DNA of 43,318 nt from Candidatus Woesebacteria bacterium (GTDB lineage: Bacteria; Patescibacteriota; Microgenomatia; UBA8517; UBA10165): contig NZCP01000040.1 in NCBI GenBank assembly GCA_002686465.1, positions 1 through 43,318 of the forward strand. The letters run 5' to 3'. Positions within the stretch are counted from its first letter, which is position 1. Each line of letters begins with the position of its first letter. The notes beneath the pieces are model-generated. The model was not told the origin of the DNA, made no database searches, and saw only the letters and a program-made list of their open reading frames with translations. Position numbers and translations under genes: made by a program. This document shows, in pieces, positions 1 to 8,060 of this stretch.

Positions 1-614
1 AAAGAAATAATTATTCCCAATAGAAACACAATCGTGATACCGCCAAAAACTGCTTTGTCTAGCCGTTTACTTTTGTTAAAAAGTGCCAAAGAGACAAATA
101 GCCCTGCCATCATTAGAACCCCAAAAAGAATTGGATGGGATTCTGTTGAGGAAATACGGGTCAAAAGATCTCCAGTTTCTAAAACCCTCTTTCCATACAA
201 AAACAAACCATACAGGGCGCTTGCTGCCAATCCCAACACAATAAATGCTAAAAGTTCCCGTATCTGATCCTTCTTTTTAAAAATAGCCTTAATAAGGAAG
301 AAAAGTGTACCTGTAAAGAGGAAAAAAAGAAGGCTTTGGGAAGCTCGGGGATAGGTCCCAAAAACTGCCAAAGACGGATCTTTTGAGCTAAGAGTTGACA
401 AGCCGACTAATACTATAAATAATAGTATTAGAGCGTCTGGGAGCGCGAGTTGGATTTTGAAGGATGTTTTTAGGCGCAACCAGAAAAAGATAGGCAAGAT
501 CAAAAGGATAAATAAATAGGTTAATAGAAGTTTCGGGAACTCGAAAGGATCGAAAAATCCATTGAAGAAAAGAATTGGTAAGATTAAGAAGTAAAGGAAG
601 AACAAAAATCGCAT
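1..614 (-). CDS. O-antigen ligase/polymerase-like membrane protein, N-terminal part (runs off left edge)
   Basis: An open frame reads leftwards from ATG at 614 and is still open at base 1, so about 204 N-terminal residues are visible. They are almost all hydrophobic (start MRFLFFLYFLILPILFF), with roughly five membrane segments. A segment reading SSKDPSLAVFGTYPRASQS resembles the loop SIDQHTSIWGYHSRSHGG in the larger O-antigen-ligase/TPR protein at 25868-27913, including spacing from the second and third membrane helices. This suggests the same Wzy_C/O-antigen-ligase-like family, acting in the cell membrane on lipid-linked glycan. The start is only 22 bp from the divergent gene at 637. Family placement is an inference from pattern similarity; the catalytic loop lies outside the window. 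Confidence 0.7.
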   Translation of the reverse strand, partial: MRFLFFLYFLILPILFFNGFFDPFEFPKLLLTYLFILLILPIFFWLRLKTSFKIQLALPDALILLFIVLVGLSTLSSKDPSLAVFGTYPRASQSLLFFLFTGTLFFLIKAIFKKKDQIRELLAFIVLGLAASALYGLFLYGKRVLETGDLLTRISSTESHPILFGVLMMAGLFVSLALFNKSKRLDKAVFGGITIVFLLGIIIS

Positions 615-622
615 AACTTGTG

Positions 623-628
623 TATACT
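623..628 (+). promoter_or_regulatory. -10 box of the gene at 637
   Basis: TATACT lies 8 nt before the ATG at 637, so transcription would begin at or next to the start codon. No convincing -35 box is seen. Confidence 0.5.
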
Positions 629-636
629 GTACAGTA

Positions 637-1179
637 ATGGATCAATCTGCCCAAATTAATACTAACACTTCTCCTTCCTCAGGATCCCTTTTTAAAGCAC
701 ACATAGGATATTTTGTCGTTATAGCACTTCTTCTTGCTGGCGTTGTGGCGGCGAACGTTTGGATTTTCGGCTGGGCTGAGGGTGAAGGTAAAAAGGTAGG
801 TTGGAAAAAATTGGCGCAAGAAAACAAAGAACCCCAAGGAAAATATGTTACTGACTTGGCAATCGTTTACGAACTTGAAGGAGTTCTTGCTCAGATGAAA
901 GATGATTCCATTGTTTTAGAGAAAGACGGCCAGACTCGCGAGTTTTCTACAGAGTATGCACAATTTGCGGTTACCTCTCCTTTGTCATACTTTGCTGAGT
1001 GGTCCAGGAAAATTATTGTCGACAATGAGCCAGGTCAATTTCGTCCAGGAGACCAAGTCACTCTTCATATAAAGGGGAACGAGTTAAATGACAATTTATA
1101 CGTTACAAAAATAAGAAAAGTTGGAACAGGATTGACAGGTGAGCCATGGCCAACATCAAAACCAGCCCAGTTGTATTAG
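637..1179 (+). CDS. Membrane-anchored protein of unknown function
   Basis: 180 residues. One strong membrane helix lies near residues 22-45, followed by a soluble, probably outside, domain. Within it, GVLAQMKDDSIVLEKDG around residue 82 looks like a small beta-barrel of the DUF5666/OB type, and a similar stretch (GKLVENDGDLWTVENEG) occurs in the next gene, so the two may be diverged copies. Its last 34 bases overlap the start of the next gene in another frame, which suggests translational coupling. The ATG is preceded by TATACT at 623-628 and there is no Shine-Dalgarno. No enzyme motif is seen; function unknown. Confidence 0.7.
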   Translation: MDQSAQINTNTSPSSGSLFKAHIGYFVVIALLLAGVVAANVWIFGWAEGEGKKVGWKKLAQENKEPQGKYVTDLAIVYELEGVLAQMKDDSIVLEKDGQTREFSTEYAQFAVTSPLSYFAEWSRKIIVDNEPGQFRPGDQVTLHIKGNELNDNLYVTKIRKVGTGLTGEPWPTSKPAQLY

Positions 1180-1577
1180 CAGTAGCCCTTTTGGCTATTG
1201 TTGTAGTTACCGTAGCTACGGCAGCTGCAGGGTATTGGTATGGGATAAAACAAATAGAGCTAAAATATATAAATGGCGCAGAAACTTCATGGGAGCCTTT
1301 TTTGAAGGATAAACATTTTAAATTGGGTATCAGTGGTAAACTTGTGGAAAACGATGGGGATCTTTGGACGGTTGAGAATGAGGGAGAAAAAGTTCCCCTC
1401 CGACTCTTGCCGGACCAAATTGCAATAAAAGGAGATAGTTTTAGCGCTGCAGCTATGGAGAGCTGGGAAAATTTTGATGCCACACAAATTGCAGTAGGAG
1501 AAGAAGTTTTAGTTAATGCGTTTTATCATCCTAGTGACGGATATATTGTTACAAATATTTTTGTAAAAAATAAATAA
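1146..1577 (+). CDS. Membrane-anchored protein of unknown function, related to its upstream neighbour
   Basis: 143 residues with one N-terminal membrane helix (about residues 9-30) and a short exported domain of about 100 residues. The stretch GKLVENDGDLWTVENEGEK is the same kind of beta-strand pattern as in the upstream gene, and a valine-rich strand near the C terminus (VGEEVLVNAFYHPSDGYIV) resembles the end of OB-like DUF5666 domains. The start overlaps the previous gene by 34 bp and the stop is 9 bp before the next ATG, so 637-3284 is probably one transcript. No catalytic motif is visible. Confidence 0.7.
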   Translation: MANIKTSPVVLAVALLAIVVVTVATAAAGYWYGIKQIELKYINGAETSWEPFLKDKHFKLGISGKLVENDGDLWTVENEGEKVPLRLLPDQIAIKGDSFSAAAMESWENFDATQIAVGEEVLVNAFYHPSDGYIVTNIFVKNK

Positions 1578-1586
1578 GTTAGAAAT

Positions 1587-3284
1587 ATGTTAATTGAGTC
1601 TTTGAGAAATAGAGCCATACTTTTGACACTTGTTCTTTTTGGCATTTTTGCTTTTGCTCTTTTTGTAGTTAACTCCAAAACTACCTGGATTGCGAACGCG
1701 ATATGCTATGAATGCCAGCAAGAGACGTGGGATGCCTTTGAGGGCGACCCGGGTTACACAGGAGGTCGCCAAACAAGTTGGGGAGAGAAATATTACCAAA
1801 CAACGCCTTGTGGAGGCAGTAGTTGTAAGACAGAGTGGTGTGATTGTGGGGAATTTGGATGCTGCGGCAGTTGTGGGGGAAGTTGTACAGACAAAAAGTG
1901 CCACGAGAACATTGTTGCTGATAGTTTTTGTCCGGCTGGGAATAATGCCCAGTGCATTAGTCATACTATTCCATCCGCAGTGGATGTCGGTCAAAGTTAC
2001 AATGTTTCAGTGACAATGAAGAATACAGGGATCAATACTTGGACGAGGGCAGACGATTATAAGTTAGGAAGGGCGGATGATATATGGGGTACAACCAGGG
2101 ATCTTCTTTCAGGTGGTGACAGTGTGGCGACGGATCAGCAACATACCTTTAGCTTCTCAATCACAGCGCCTTCTACTCAAGGTAGTTACAATGGACAATG
2201 GCAAATGGTTGAAGAGTTTGTTCAATGGTTTGGTGATAGTTGTGGGCCGTCCGTAATTACTATAAATAATAATGACCCAACAGCCTCGATCACAGGACCG
2301 ACAACTGCGGAAACCGGCGACACTCTCACCTACGATGGGGAGGATATTAATGATCCGGAGGGTAATATCGACTTGGCCCGAATTTGGGTGAAAGTTGCGG
2401 GAAGTACAGCCCCGTGGCCGTCGTCATATAGTTGCCCCAATACCCCAAGTAATCAATGGTGTTTGCTTGAAGAAGACACGACAGTGTCATCTGGTAAGAT
2501 GACAGCGAATTGGACACCTTCAGATCCTGATACTTACAACGTGCATATCATGGCTGCTGACGAAAATGGAGGGCAATGTAGCGGGAACCCCGAGTGTACT
2601 ATGAATGGCGGGGCTGATTCGTGTACTGGTTGGGGAGATTGCGGATCATCCGACAATTTTAATGTAACAGTTACTTCCTCAGAGCCGACTCTGAATTCAC
2701 TTGAGGTTACTGAAACTGTGAATAACCAATCTTCGGGTTTTGAAGGGAACCTTGGTTATTCTGGAAATATTGCCTCAGATCAAGGGTCAAATTGGATTAA
2801 CTCCATGGATATTAAAGTTAATGCCACAGAGGCAACGAGTGGCGAACTATTCGATGAGTTTTATGTCGCTTTCTATGCCGGGGACAAGGAAACATCTGGG
2901 TCCAGTTTCCTTAGTAGTGTTCAAGGAATATTAAACTCTGATCGAAAAGATGGGTTTTTGTTGAGACACTCTTCTGCTGGATATCAGGTGTGGGATAGTT
3001 GTGCTGCGGACTGGGGTTTGGTTGATCCTGATACGGGGTTTCAGATTCAAGAAAATTGTTCAGGTGGAGAAACGCTTTATAGCGTGTCACTGGTTGGGAA
3101 AACAGATACTTCTGTCACATGGGGTGTGACTTTTAACAAAAATTTTGGTAGCAAGAGTATGAATACGGCGGCATACGTTAAAGATGCAGGTAACCAAACG
3201 GCCTTTTCTCCGGATTGTACAGCGTGGGTAGATACTAGTTCGGAACAGGACAAGACAGATCAGCGCTGCACACAGTTAGAGTGA
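1587..3284 (+). CDS. Exported cell-surface protein with a Cys-rich region and an NBR1-type Ig-like domain
   Basis: 565 residues. Residues about 11-35 form a signal peptide or membrane anchor. Residues 39-120 are very rich in cysteine (CGEFGCCGSCGGSC), implying disulfides or metal binding outside the cell. Residues about 130-230 match the pattern of the NBR1 central (N_BRCA1_IG) beta-sandwich: a VDVGQSYNVSVTMKNTG strand, then WTRADDYKLG, then a W-Q-M-V-E strand. A second Ig/PKD-like domain follows (DPTASITGPTTAETGDTLTY), then a C-terminal Asn/Ser-rich region with more cysteines. Probably a surface adhesin or structural protein; no enzyme site is seen. Its stop lies 3 bp from that of the convergent gene at 3288. 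Confidence 0.75.
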   Translation: MLIESLRNRAILLTLVLFGIFAFALFVVNSKTTWIANAICYECQQETWDAFEGDPGYTGGRQTSWGEKYYQTTPCGGSSCKTEWCDCGEFGCCGSCGGSCTDKKCHENIVADSFCPAGNNAQCISHTIPSAVDVGQSYNVSVTMKNTGINTWTRADDYKLGRADDIWGTTRDLLSGGDSVATDQQHTFSFSITAPSTQGSYNGQWQMVEEFVQWFGDSCGPSVITINNNDPTASITGPTTAETGDTLTYDGEDINDPEGNIDLARIWVKVAGSTAPWPSSYSCPNTPSNQWCLLEEDTTVSSGKMTANWTPSDPDTYNVHIMAADENGGQCSGNPECTMNGGADSCTGWGDCGSSDNFNVTVTSSEPTLNSLEVTETVNNQSSGFEGNLGYSGNIASDQGSNWINSMDIKVNATEATSGELFDEFYVAFYAGDKETSGSSFLSSVQGILNSDRKDGFLLRHSSAGYQVWDSCAADWGLVDPDTGFQIQENCSGGETLYSVSLVGKTDTSVTWGVTFNKNFGSKSMNTAAYVKDAGNQTAFSPDCTAWVDTSSEQDKTDQRCTQLE

Positions 3285-3287
3285 TTT

Positions 3288-4805
3288 TTACCAACCCGAT
3301 CCAGTGAGTCTTTTAAAAATAGCGGGGAGAAACTGCCGCTTTTTCTCAGGAGTTGGTGTCGGAGTAGCTGGTTGACTGATAGTTACTGCAGCTTTTTTCC
3401 ACTCATCTCCAGGATTGTTTAGCCCGTCAGTTATCCGCTTAATATGTATGCCATTAGCGTTTGGATCGGTGGATTTTAGAGAAACTACAAGGTATCGCTC
3501 TCCATTTTTTTCTAACACATTGATCGATCTAATGCTATTTCCAGATAGGCTTTCTGTTGGGAAACTACCATTTCTTTCAACAAGTTCGCGCTTGTCTAGA
3601 TTTTCTGGATCATCTAAGTCAGCGACCTCAATATAGAAAGAGTGCTTATTGTTTTCTGATGTCTGTATCCCCAGAAACATCTCCCTGCTTATAGTGTCAA
3701 GAGTAGCTCTAGTTAGAAAAATGGAACCAGAGACAGGTGAGTAAAGACTGACTTTTGGCTGAACTTCATTTTTTGTTGAACCATGTATATCAAATAGTGT
3801 CCCTGTAAAATGACCGGGATTGTCTGGGGAAGTTGTATTGTTACTAAGAAAGCCGGTTCTGCTGGTGCCCTGATCATCAAACTGAATGACTTCTCTGCCT
3901 CTTCCGTCACTAGCACTTTTTCTTTCTGCCTGTATACTACCGTCTTGAGCGTAAACGATTTCTACATATCCGCTATCCAGAAGGAGTATTGCTTCGTTCA
4001 CAAATGTTCCGTCACCTCGGTCTCGAATCTCAGTCATTTGAACAAATGCCTGATCGTCGTTTTCTGGAAGACCTTGGAAAGTTACAGGGGTTTCGACAAC
4101 TGCATTGTTATTGTCACGATCCAGGCGAAACATTACAATTGGACCTTCACTATTTTTAAGAAAAGACACAACGATGAATTGATTGTCTGGAGAAATTTGC
4201 ACTATGCCTTGATCACTCGACATAAAACCAATAGATTCAACTTCCTCTCTTATCGTTGTTGCCCAGCCATCTTCGGTGATTTCGATTATTCCCTTTGATC
4301 CATCGTATCCGACGGCAGCTCCGAAATTTGGGTCGGTTGTGGACATAGAAACAGATCGGATATCGAAGTCCACCTCTTTTGATGTATTTTGGTCTAAAGT
4401 CCCAGTGGTTGTGTTGAGTTCAGCTTTAACAATATATCTTTTACCGTCATTAAATTCTGCTCCGTAATACATTACACCGTCACCATTGACAGAAACATCT
4501 ATTACCTCGTAACTAAATTCTTGGGCAAGTTCGGAAGACTCTTTTCGAGCAGCTTTCGCTTTTGGACGTTCTGGCGGGGGGGTAGTTGTTGGTTCTGGTC
4601 CGGATGCCGCCTCGACTGAGGGGATAGGTAATTTTGATGCGACCCCTGCCACTACAGCCGCTCCTATGGCTCCTCCCAAAAGGCCAAGAAATCCTCTTCG
4701 GCCTATACGTGGGGAGGATGGAGTTTTAGGTTTTTCTGGAGAGGTAGGATTCCGTTCTATGTCTAGCATAGGCTTGGGCTCTTTTCGGGCAGACTTGTCT
4801 TCCAT
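3288..4805 (-). CDS. Exported protein with Tat-like signal, probable beta-propeller
   Basis: 505 residues. After a charged, proline-rich N-region (1-33) comes IGRRGFLGLLGGAIGAAVV, which fits the twin-arginine signal pattern (RRxFLx, then a mild hydrophobic stretch). A Pro/Thr-rich linker follows (TTTPPPERPKAK). The main part is a series of beta-rich repeats with patterns such as VSVNGDGVMYYGAEFNDGKR and SPDNQFIVVSFLKN, typical of WD40/YVTN-like propellers. The C terminus carries a Thr-Pro linker and QFLPAIFKR, resembling the LPxIFK tail of some exported Chloroflexi/CPR proteins. A weak -10 (CATAAT) lies 5 nt before the ATG. Function unknown. Whether the cell has a Tat translocase cannot be seen here. 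Confidence 0.7.
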   Translation of the reverse strand: MEDKSARKEPKPMLDIERNPTSPEKPKTPSSPRIGRRGFLGLLGGAIGAAVVAGVASKLPIPSVEAASGPEPTTTPPPERPKAKAARKESSELAQEFSYEVIDVSVNGDGVMYYGAEFNDGKRYIVKAELNTTTGTLDQNTSKEVDFDIRSVSMSTTDPNFGAAVGYDGSKGIIEITEDGWATTIREEVESIGFMSSDQGIVQISPDNQFIVVSFLKNSEGPIVMFRLDRDNNNAVVETPVTFQGLPENDDQAFVQMTEIRDRGDGTFVNEAILLLDSGYVEIVYAQDGSIQAERKSASDGRGREVIQFDDQGTSRTGFLSNNTTSPDNPGHFTGTLFDIHGSTKNEVQPKVSLYSPVSGSIFLTRATLDTISREMFLGIQTSENNKHSFYIEVADLDDPENLDKRELVERNGSFPTESLSGNSIRSINVLEKNGERYLVVSLKSTDPNANGIHIKRITDGLNNPGDEWKKAAVTISQPATPTPTPEKKRQFLPAIFKRLTGSGW

Positions 4806-4872
4806 GAGCTATTATGGGTAGATTGTACCAAATTTGGGCCTTGTTTAACAGAATCTTTGCTACTGAATAAAC

Positions 4873-4929
4873 TCATTAATTAACTATTAAGTTAATTGCG
4901 TAATTAATTACGTAATTTAATACGTATTT
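4873..4929. repeat. AT-rich degenerate tandem words in spacer
   Basis: Within the 128-bp gap between the HAD genes and the Tat-like gene, TAATTA words alternate with CG at a spacing of about 12 bp (CGTAATTAATTA, CGTAATTTAATA, CGTATTT). The array contains short palindromes such as CGTAATTAATTACG. Confidence 0.5.
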
Positions 4930-4933
4930 CCTG

Positions 4934-5326
4934 TTAACAAGCTTTCCGACATGCCGGATTCCTTGTTAGTCTCTTAAGTGCAGCAACGAGTCCCAATGCT
5001 TTTATCCTTCGGTAGTCTATTCCCAGTCTACCTAATCTGTTTTCTTTATCTTCACCATCATCTATCAGAACAGTTTCTTGCGGCTTTATATTGTTTTTTC
5101 TGAAATAATCTTTAAAAAATAAACTCTCTCCGTTTTTCCCAAAAGCACTCTTCGTTACCTTGAGCTCATGAGAACTTAGTATTTCATCAAAGATGGGTTT
5201 TAGGTTAAGTGCAGGTGCTGTCCATCTGGTGAAAGAGTCCATGTTGTCGGTGGCTATAACAACCTTAACTTTTTTACCTCTTAATTTCTTTACCAAAGTA
5301 GGAATCTCTTCAGAGACCAGCTTCAT
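4934..5326 (-). CDS. HAD-superfamily hydrolase, C-terminal half (split gene)
   Basis: 130 residues carrying the later HAD motifs: motif II in KVVIATDNMD, motif III lysine in the KSAFGKNG region and motif IV in TVLIDDGEDKEN. It lacks the nucleophile Asp of motif I, which is in the ORF directly upstream (5323-5583). The two reading frames overlap by 4 nt (ATGA), and joined they give a normal-length HAD phosphatase (about 215 residues). One lost base in the A-run before the overlap would account for the split. Either the protein is made from two coupled chains, or the gene is frameshifted (natural or assembly error). The substrate cannot be predicted. Confidence 0.7.
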   Translation of the reverse strand: MKLVSEEIPTLVKKLRGKKVKVVIATDNMDSFTRWTAPALNLKPIFDEILSSHELKVTKSAFGKNGESLFFKDYFRKNNIKPQETVLIDDGEDKENRLGRLGIDYRRIKALGLVAALKRLTRNPACRKAC

Positions 5327-5583
5327 GTTTTGCAGCTTTTTACAAAAGCTTTAAAAATGGAGTTCTTATCCAGTCCTGTATCTTTCGATATTTTCTTGGT
5401 GATGTTTTCAGATGCTAGTTGCCCCAACATCCATGGCTCTAACAAATGTCTGAATTTGCCGAACAGAGATTTTTCGATTCTTTGAAATAGTTCTCGGTCT
5501 TGCACAGAACCATCTTCGAGGTGCTCCAAAAATTTGGAGGTGGAGAGGGTATTGTGCCAATCAAGAAAAACAGCCTTATACAT
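5323..5583 (-). CDS. HAD-superfamily hydrolase, N-terminal half (split gene)
   Basis: 86 residues from ATG at 5583. MYKAVFLDWHNTLSTS supplies HAD motif I, but the usual DxDxT is DxHxT, so the second aspartate (general acid/base) is His10. The rest is the helical cap region. A longer frame open to 5742 exists, but its first 53 residues run through the divergent promoter region and look non-coding. Its stop overlaps the start of the C-terminal half by ATGA. In the HAD family these enzymes cleave phosphate esters through an aspartyl-phosphate; here the His substitution and the split leave activity uncertain. Confidence 0.65.
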   Translation of the reverse strand: MYKAVFLDWHNTLSTSKFLEHLEDGSVQDRELFQRIEKSLFGKFRHLLEPWMLGQLASENITKKISKDTGLDKNSIFKAFVKSCKT

Positions 5584-5629
5584 AGTATGTATCGGTAGTC
5601 GATAAATAAGTATACACAACGAGTTTTGC

Positions 5630-5657
5630 TTGCAAAAACCGAACCTGTATGTATAGA
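5630..5657 (+). promoter_or_regulatory. Promoter of the surface protein gene at 5665
   Basis: TTGCAA at 5630-5635, 16 bp spacer, TATAGA at 5652-5657. The predicted transcript start falls on the ATG at 5665, which decides the start in favour of 5665 over the upstream TTG at 5626. Confidence 0.6.
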
Positions 5658-5664
5658 ATGGGGT

Positions 5665-7185
5665 ATGATTTCTGCCCGGCGGTATTTTCTCCTTGCCTTT
5701 GCCTCGGCACTTTTCCTTGGAGGCCTCCTTTTTCATAGACAATTGTTGGCAGGCTGGGTTTTTGATACAGAACCCCCGACCTTAACGATAACGTGCGGCG
5801 GAACAGAGCTTGCTTGTACTAAAGCCGGTACCACATATAGTTGTGGTCAATGCGCAGACACAAAAGCTTTAGTAACTTGCATAGATCCACTGAGTGGATG
5901 CCAAGAATATCAGTATGATAGTGATACTGGGGGTACTTCTGGCACAAAACCTTTTGGTAGTTCATGCACCCCAGGCGAGATATGTGACGATACAATTTTT
6001 AATATAGACAAGGATATTGGTACCATTTCTATCCACGATATTATAGATTGGTCAGGAAACATATCGGAGGATAATTATGAATTTACTTTTGCCGACTGCG
6101 ATATTGATATAACAGCAGTTACTGTTGAGGAAGGAGCTACTCAGACAGCAACTGCGGTGATAACCTCTGGTTCTGTTGACCAAGTTGATTTTTCTATTAC
6201 CGATGAAAGTCCAGCTGGAACAGCAAGTGTTAACCCTGTTTCTGATTTAACTTCGCCTTATGAAACTGGTGTTACCGGTGATAAGGTTGGTACCGCAAAC
6301 CTCAACGTTTCCGGGATTGTTGGAGGAACAGAGATGTGTTCTGATGTAGCAGGGGTTACTGTGACGGCAGCTGGGGCTTGGTGGCAAGTTAAAGATGCAG
6401 ACGTTGGAGTTGCTGGGGGTCTTGTTTCTTCGATCCCTGCCGGATGTTCCGATCCTTGTGATCCAAAATTCAATCTTGTCGGAGAGGGGGGATATCCAGG
6501 GGTGAGTATTCACAGTGGTGGAACTACAGGGTTTGGAGAAGGTAGTGGTGGTGTTGTTGCAGACCCTGCTTGGATTGCAGACTCCGCCTATAACGGTCCG
6601 ACGTATGATTACGACTTCTTTGCAAGAGCCGTACCGTCTGCAGTTTTTACAGATCCTTCCTCGGTTATTACAAGCGGCCAAATCAATGGTGGTGACCTCC
6701 AATCTGGTTATTCGTCCGGAGGATATACTTGGTGGTATCGCGACGGAGATCTAATTATTAACGGGGCAGCAGTTCTTGGGGACGCTGATGTTATCATTTT
6801 AGTAACTGGCAATCTAACTATTAATAACAAAATAACAATTACTGATGGGAAAGGGTTCTTTGCAGCAATTGTTAAAGGAAATATCAACATAGATGATGGT
6901 GTTACATACACGGGGTCGCCGGCTCCAGACAGCAGTGCTGGTCCTGAACTCGAAGGTCTATATATGGCAGATGGTACGATCAGTACTGGTACGGACGGAG
7001 ACGATAAACAGCTTTATGTTCGAGGATCACTTGTTGGTTGGGGAGGTATTAACTTAGAAAGAGATTTGGGTAACGACAATGATACTACTCCAGCAGAGTT
7101 TTTTGAATATGCACCGGACTTAGTCTTAACTTTACCGAGAGAGCTTCTAAGACAAGGAGTGGTTTGGAAGGAAGTAGTTCCTTAA
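5665..7185 (+). CDS. Large exported surface protein with beta-helix-like C-terminal domain
   Basis: 506 residues. An N-terminal signal (MISARRYFLLAFASALFLGG) is followed by a Cys-containing region (CGGTELAC, CGQCADTKALVTC), an Ig-like region around residues 150-230 and a C-terminal beta-rich domain with repeated strands such as LIINGAAVLGDADVIILVTG and GNLTINNKITITDGKG, suggesting a right-handed parallel beta-helix. The chain ends PRELLRQGVVWKEVVP, which looks like a conserved closing motif of CPR surface proteins (from memory, not searched). No catalytic residues are recognised. It stands alone, divergent from the HAD genes and with its own promoter. Confidence 0.7.
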   Translation: MISARRYFLLAFASALFLGGLLFHRQLLAGWVFDTEPPTLTITCGGTELACTKAGTTYSCGQCADTKALVTCIDPLSGCQEYQYDSDTGGTSGTKPFGSSCTPGEICDDTIFNIDKDIGTISIHDIIDWSGNISEDNYEFTFADCDIDITAVTVEEGATQTATAVITSGSVDQVDFSITDESPAGTASVNPVSDLTSPYETGVTGDKVGTANLNVSGIVGGTEMCSDVAGVTVTAAGAWWQVKDADVGVAGGLVSSIPAGCSDPCDPKFNLVGEGGYPGVSIHSGGTTGFGEGSGGVVADPAWIADSAYNGPTYDYDFFARAVPSAVFTDPSSVITSGQINGGDLQSGYSSGGYTWWYRDGDLIINGAAVLGDADVIILVTGNLTINNKITITDGKGFFAAIVKGNINIDDGVTYTGSPAPDSSAGPELEGLYMADGTISTGTDGDDKQLYVRGSLVGWGGINLERDLGNDNDTTPAEFFEYAPDLVLTLPRELLRQGVVWKEVVP

Positions 7186-7189
7186 GAAT

Positions 7190-7236
7190 TCAGATTGGCA
7201 GACTTCAGATTTCGGATTGCAGATAGTCAGTTTACA
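7190..7236. repeat. Heptanucleotide array (CAGATTT type), left flank of the four-helix-bundle gene
   Basis: Degenerate 7-bp units CAGACTT, CAGATTT, CGGATTG, CAGATAG, then CAGATTT. It lies at the 3' end of the gene at 7227-7640. The same word occurs in inverted orientation on the other side (7654-7710). Confidence 0.6.
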
Positions 7237-7640
7237 GATTTCTTCTTTATGTAACTGTTTGCTGGTTCTGCGAACCTTCTCCATGTTTGGCGTAGGCTGT
7301 TCAGTTGTTTTGATAACTCCGTGTACTTTTCGACGATTGATTCGCATGCACCTTTAGGGATTTTGCGGAATCTGCGAGAGAGAATAATTGCTTTTGTTAA
7401 ATGGATAACAACTTCATCACTTTCTGCCATGGCCATTTCGTAAAATCTAGCCGCATCAGCTGGATTCCTTTGTCTTGAGAAGCCCTCTCCGATCAGTGGA
7501 GGAATGGCCTCGCTTGAGTTTATTAGCTGTGTTCTGAATTTTATATGTGGTATAGCGTATGCCACATCGTAAATTTTATCTAGGAGTCGTAGGGAGAGCT
7601 GATAGACCCGAAGATCGGACACCCCTTTTACTGATGGCAT
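7227..7640 (-). CDS. Four-helix-bundle protein (23S rRNA-intervening-sequence family)
   Basis: 137 residues, near the family's usual 115-130. The features of PF05635 are present: DLRVYQLSLRLLDKIYDVAY at the start, FRTQLINSSEAIPPLIGEGF in helix 2 and ARFYEMAMAESDEVVIHL in helix 3. Members form pentameric four-helix bundles; some are encoded inside rRNA intervening sequences, and relatives act as accessory proteins of diversity-generating retroelements. There is no rRNA or reverse transcriptase nearby, so it is a free-standing member of unknown role. A -10-like TAATAT lies 6 nt before the ATG. The gene is bracketed by heptamer arrays in opposite orientation, so it may be a mobile or recently inserted cassette. 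Confidence 0.85.
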   Translation of the reverse strand: MPSVKGVSDLRVYQLSLRLLDKIYDVAYAIPHIKFRTQLINSSEAIPPLIGEGFSRQRNPADAARFYEMAMAESDEVVIHLTKAIILSRRFRKIPKGACESIVEKYTELSKQLNSLRQTWRRFAEPANSYIKKKSVN

Positions 7641-7653
7641 GCATCTATATTAT

Positions 7654-7710
7654 CAGATCTGTAGTCTGAGGTCTGATAACAGACAACTGATATCTGTTAA
7701 TCTGGGATTG
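7654..7710. repeat. Heptanucleotide array (NNATCTG type), right flank of the four-helix-bundle gene
   Basis: Consecutive 7-bp units TAGTCTG, AGGTCTG, ATAACAG, ACAACTG, ATATCTG, then TTAATCTG. ATCTG is the reverse complement of the CAGAT word at 7190-7236, so the two arrays form a degenerate inverted pair around the gene. Confidence 0.6.
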
Positions 7711-7720
7711 GCAATTGAAG

Positions 7721-7936
7721 TTATTCTGCTTTTCCCTGCATTCCAAGCACCCAAAGTACTGCTTCTTTTCGATAGCGGCGGTCGCCTCTGGAGTTTATAC
7801 GAATTGCGGGAAGTTTTCCACGCTTGCCCCAACGTTTAATTGTCAACGGGGAGACACGAAGGATTTCTGCGACTTCACGAACAGTCAAAAGGTCCGGAAG
7901 TTCATCGAGTTTTAATTGCCTTTTCCCTTGCGCCAT
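7721..7936 (-). CDS. Small helix-turn-helix DNA-binding protein (excisionase/MerR-like, HTH_17)
   Basis: 71 residues from ATG at 7936. LLTVREVAEILRVSPLTIKR followed by WGKRGKLPAIRINSRGDRRY is the standard winged HTH of the HTH_17/excisionase family, with the usual W-x-x-x-G-x-L-P-A-x-R signature. A longer frame back to a TTG at 7972 would add residues with no family match. It is divergent from the 7TM operon at 8082, and a perfect 9-bp inverted repeat (7960-7982) lies in the gap, so it may regulate itself and that operon. In phages such proteins act as excisionases, but no integrase is nearby. Confidence 0.8.
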   Translation of the reverse strand: MAQGKRQLKLDELPDLLTVREVAEILRVSPLTIKRWGKRGKLPAIRINSRGDRRYRKEAVLWVLGMQGKAE

Positions 7937-7959
7937 AACCCAAAAAAGTGGGCAGTGCT

Positions 7960-7982
7960 TTCTGATACTCAATGTATCAGAA
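7960..7982. promoter_or_regulatory. Perfect inverted repeat, candidate operator
   Basis: TTCTGATAC, 5-bp spacer TCAAT, GTATCAGAA: 9 bp of perfect dyad symmetry in the gap between the HTH gene (minus) and the 7TM operon (plus). A single half-site CTGATAC recurs at 8049-8055, just before the operon's -10 box. There is no U-tract, so a terminator is less likely. Confidence 0.5.
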
Positions 7983-8060
7983 GGTGAAGAAACATGTCAA
8001 TACCCAGTTTGGGGTAATTTTCAATTTCGAGTCAAAAAGTGGAAAATACTGATACAGGAT

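Noticed and set aside
388-654. Minus-strand 88-codon ORF at the left end
   Set aside because: It is in another frame of the real O-antigen-ligase-like gene (1-614) and has no membrane-protein logic or start signal of its own.
3810-4298. Plus-strand 162-codon ORF
   Set aside because: Antisense shadow of the exported protein at 3288-4805; no start signal and atypical amino-acid composition.
7227-7640. Diversity-generating retroelement suggested by the four-helix-bundle protein
   Set aside because: No reverse transcriptase, template repeat or variable target gene is visible nearby.
7721-7936. HTH protein as phage excisionase of an integrated element
   Set aside because: No integrase, phage gene or att pair around it; its position beside a divergent operon with a palindrome fits a local regulator.
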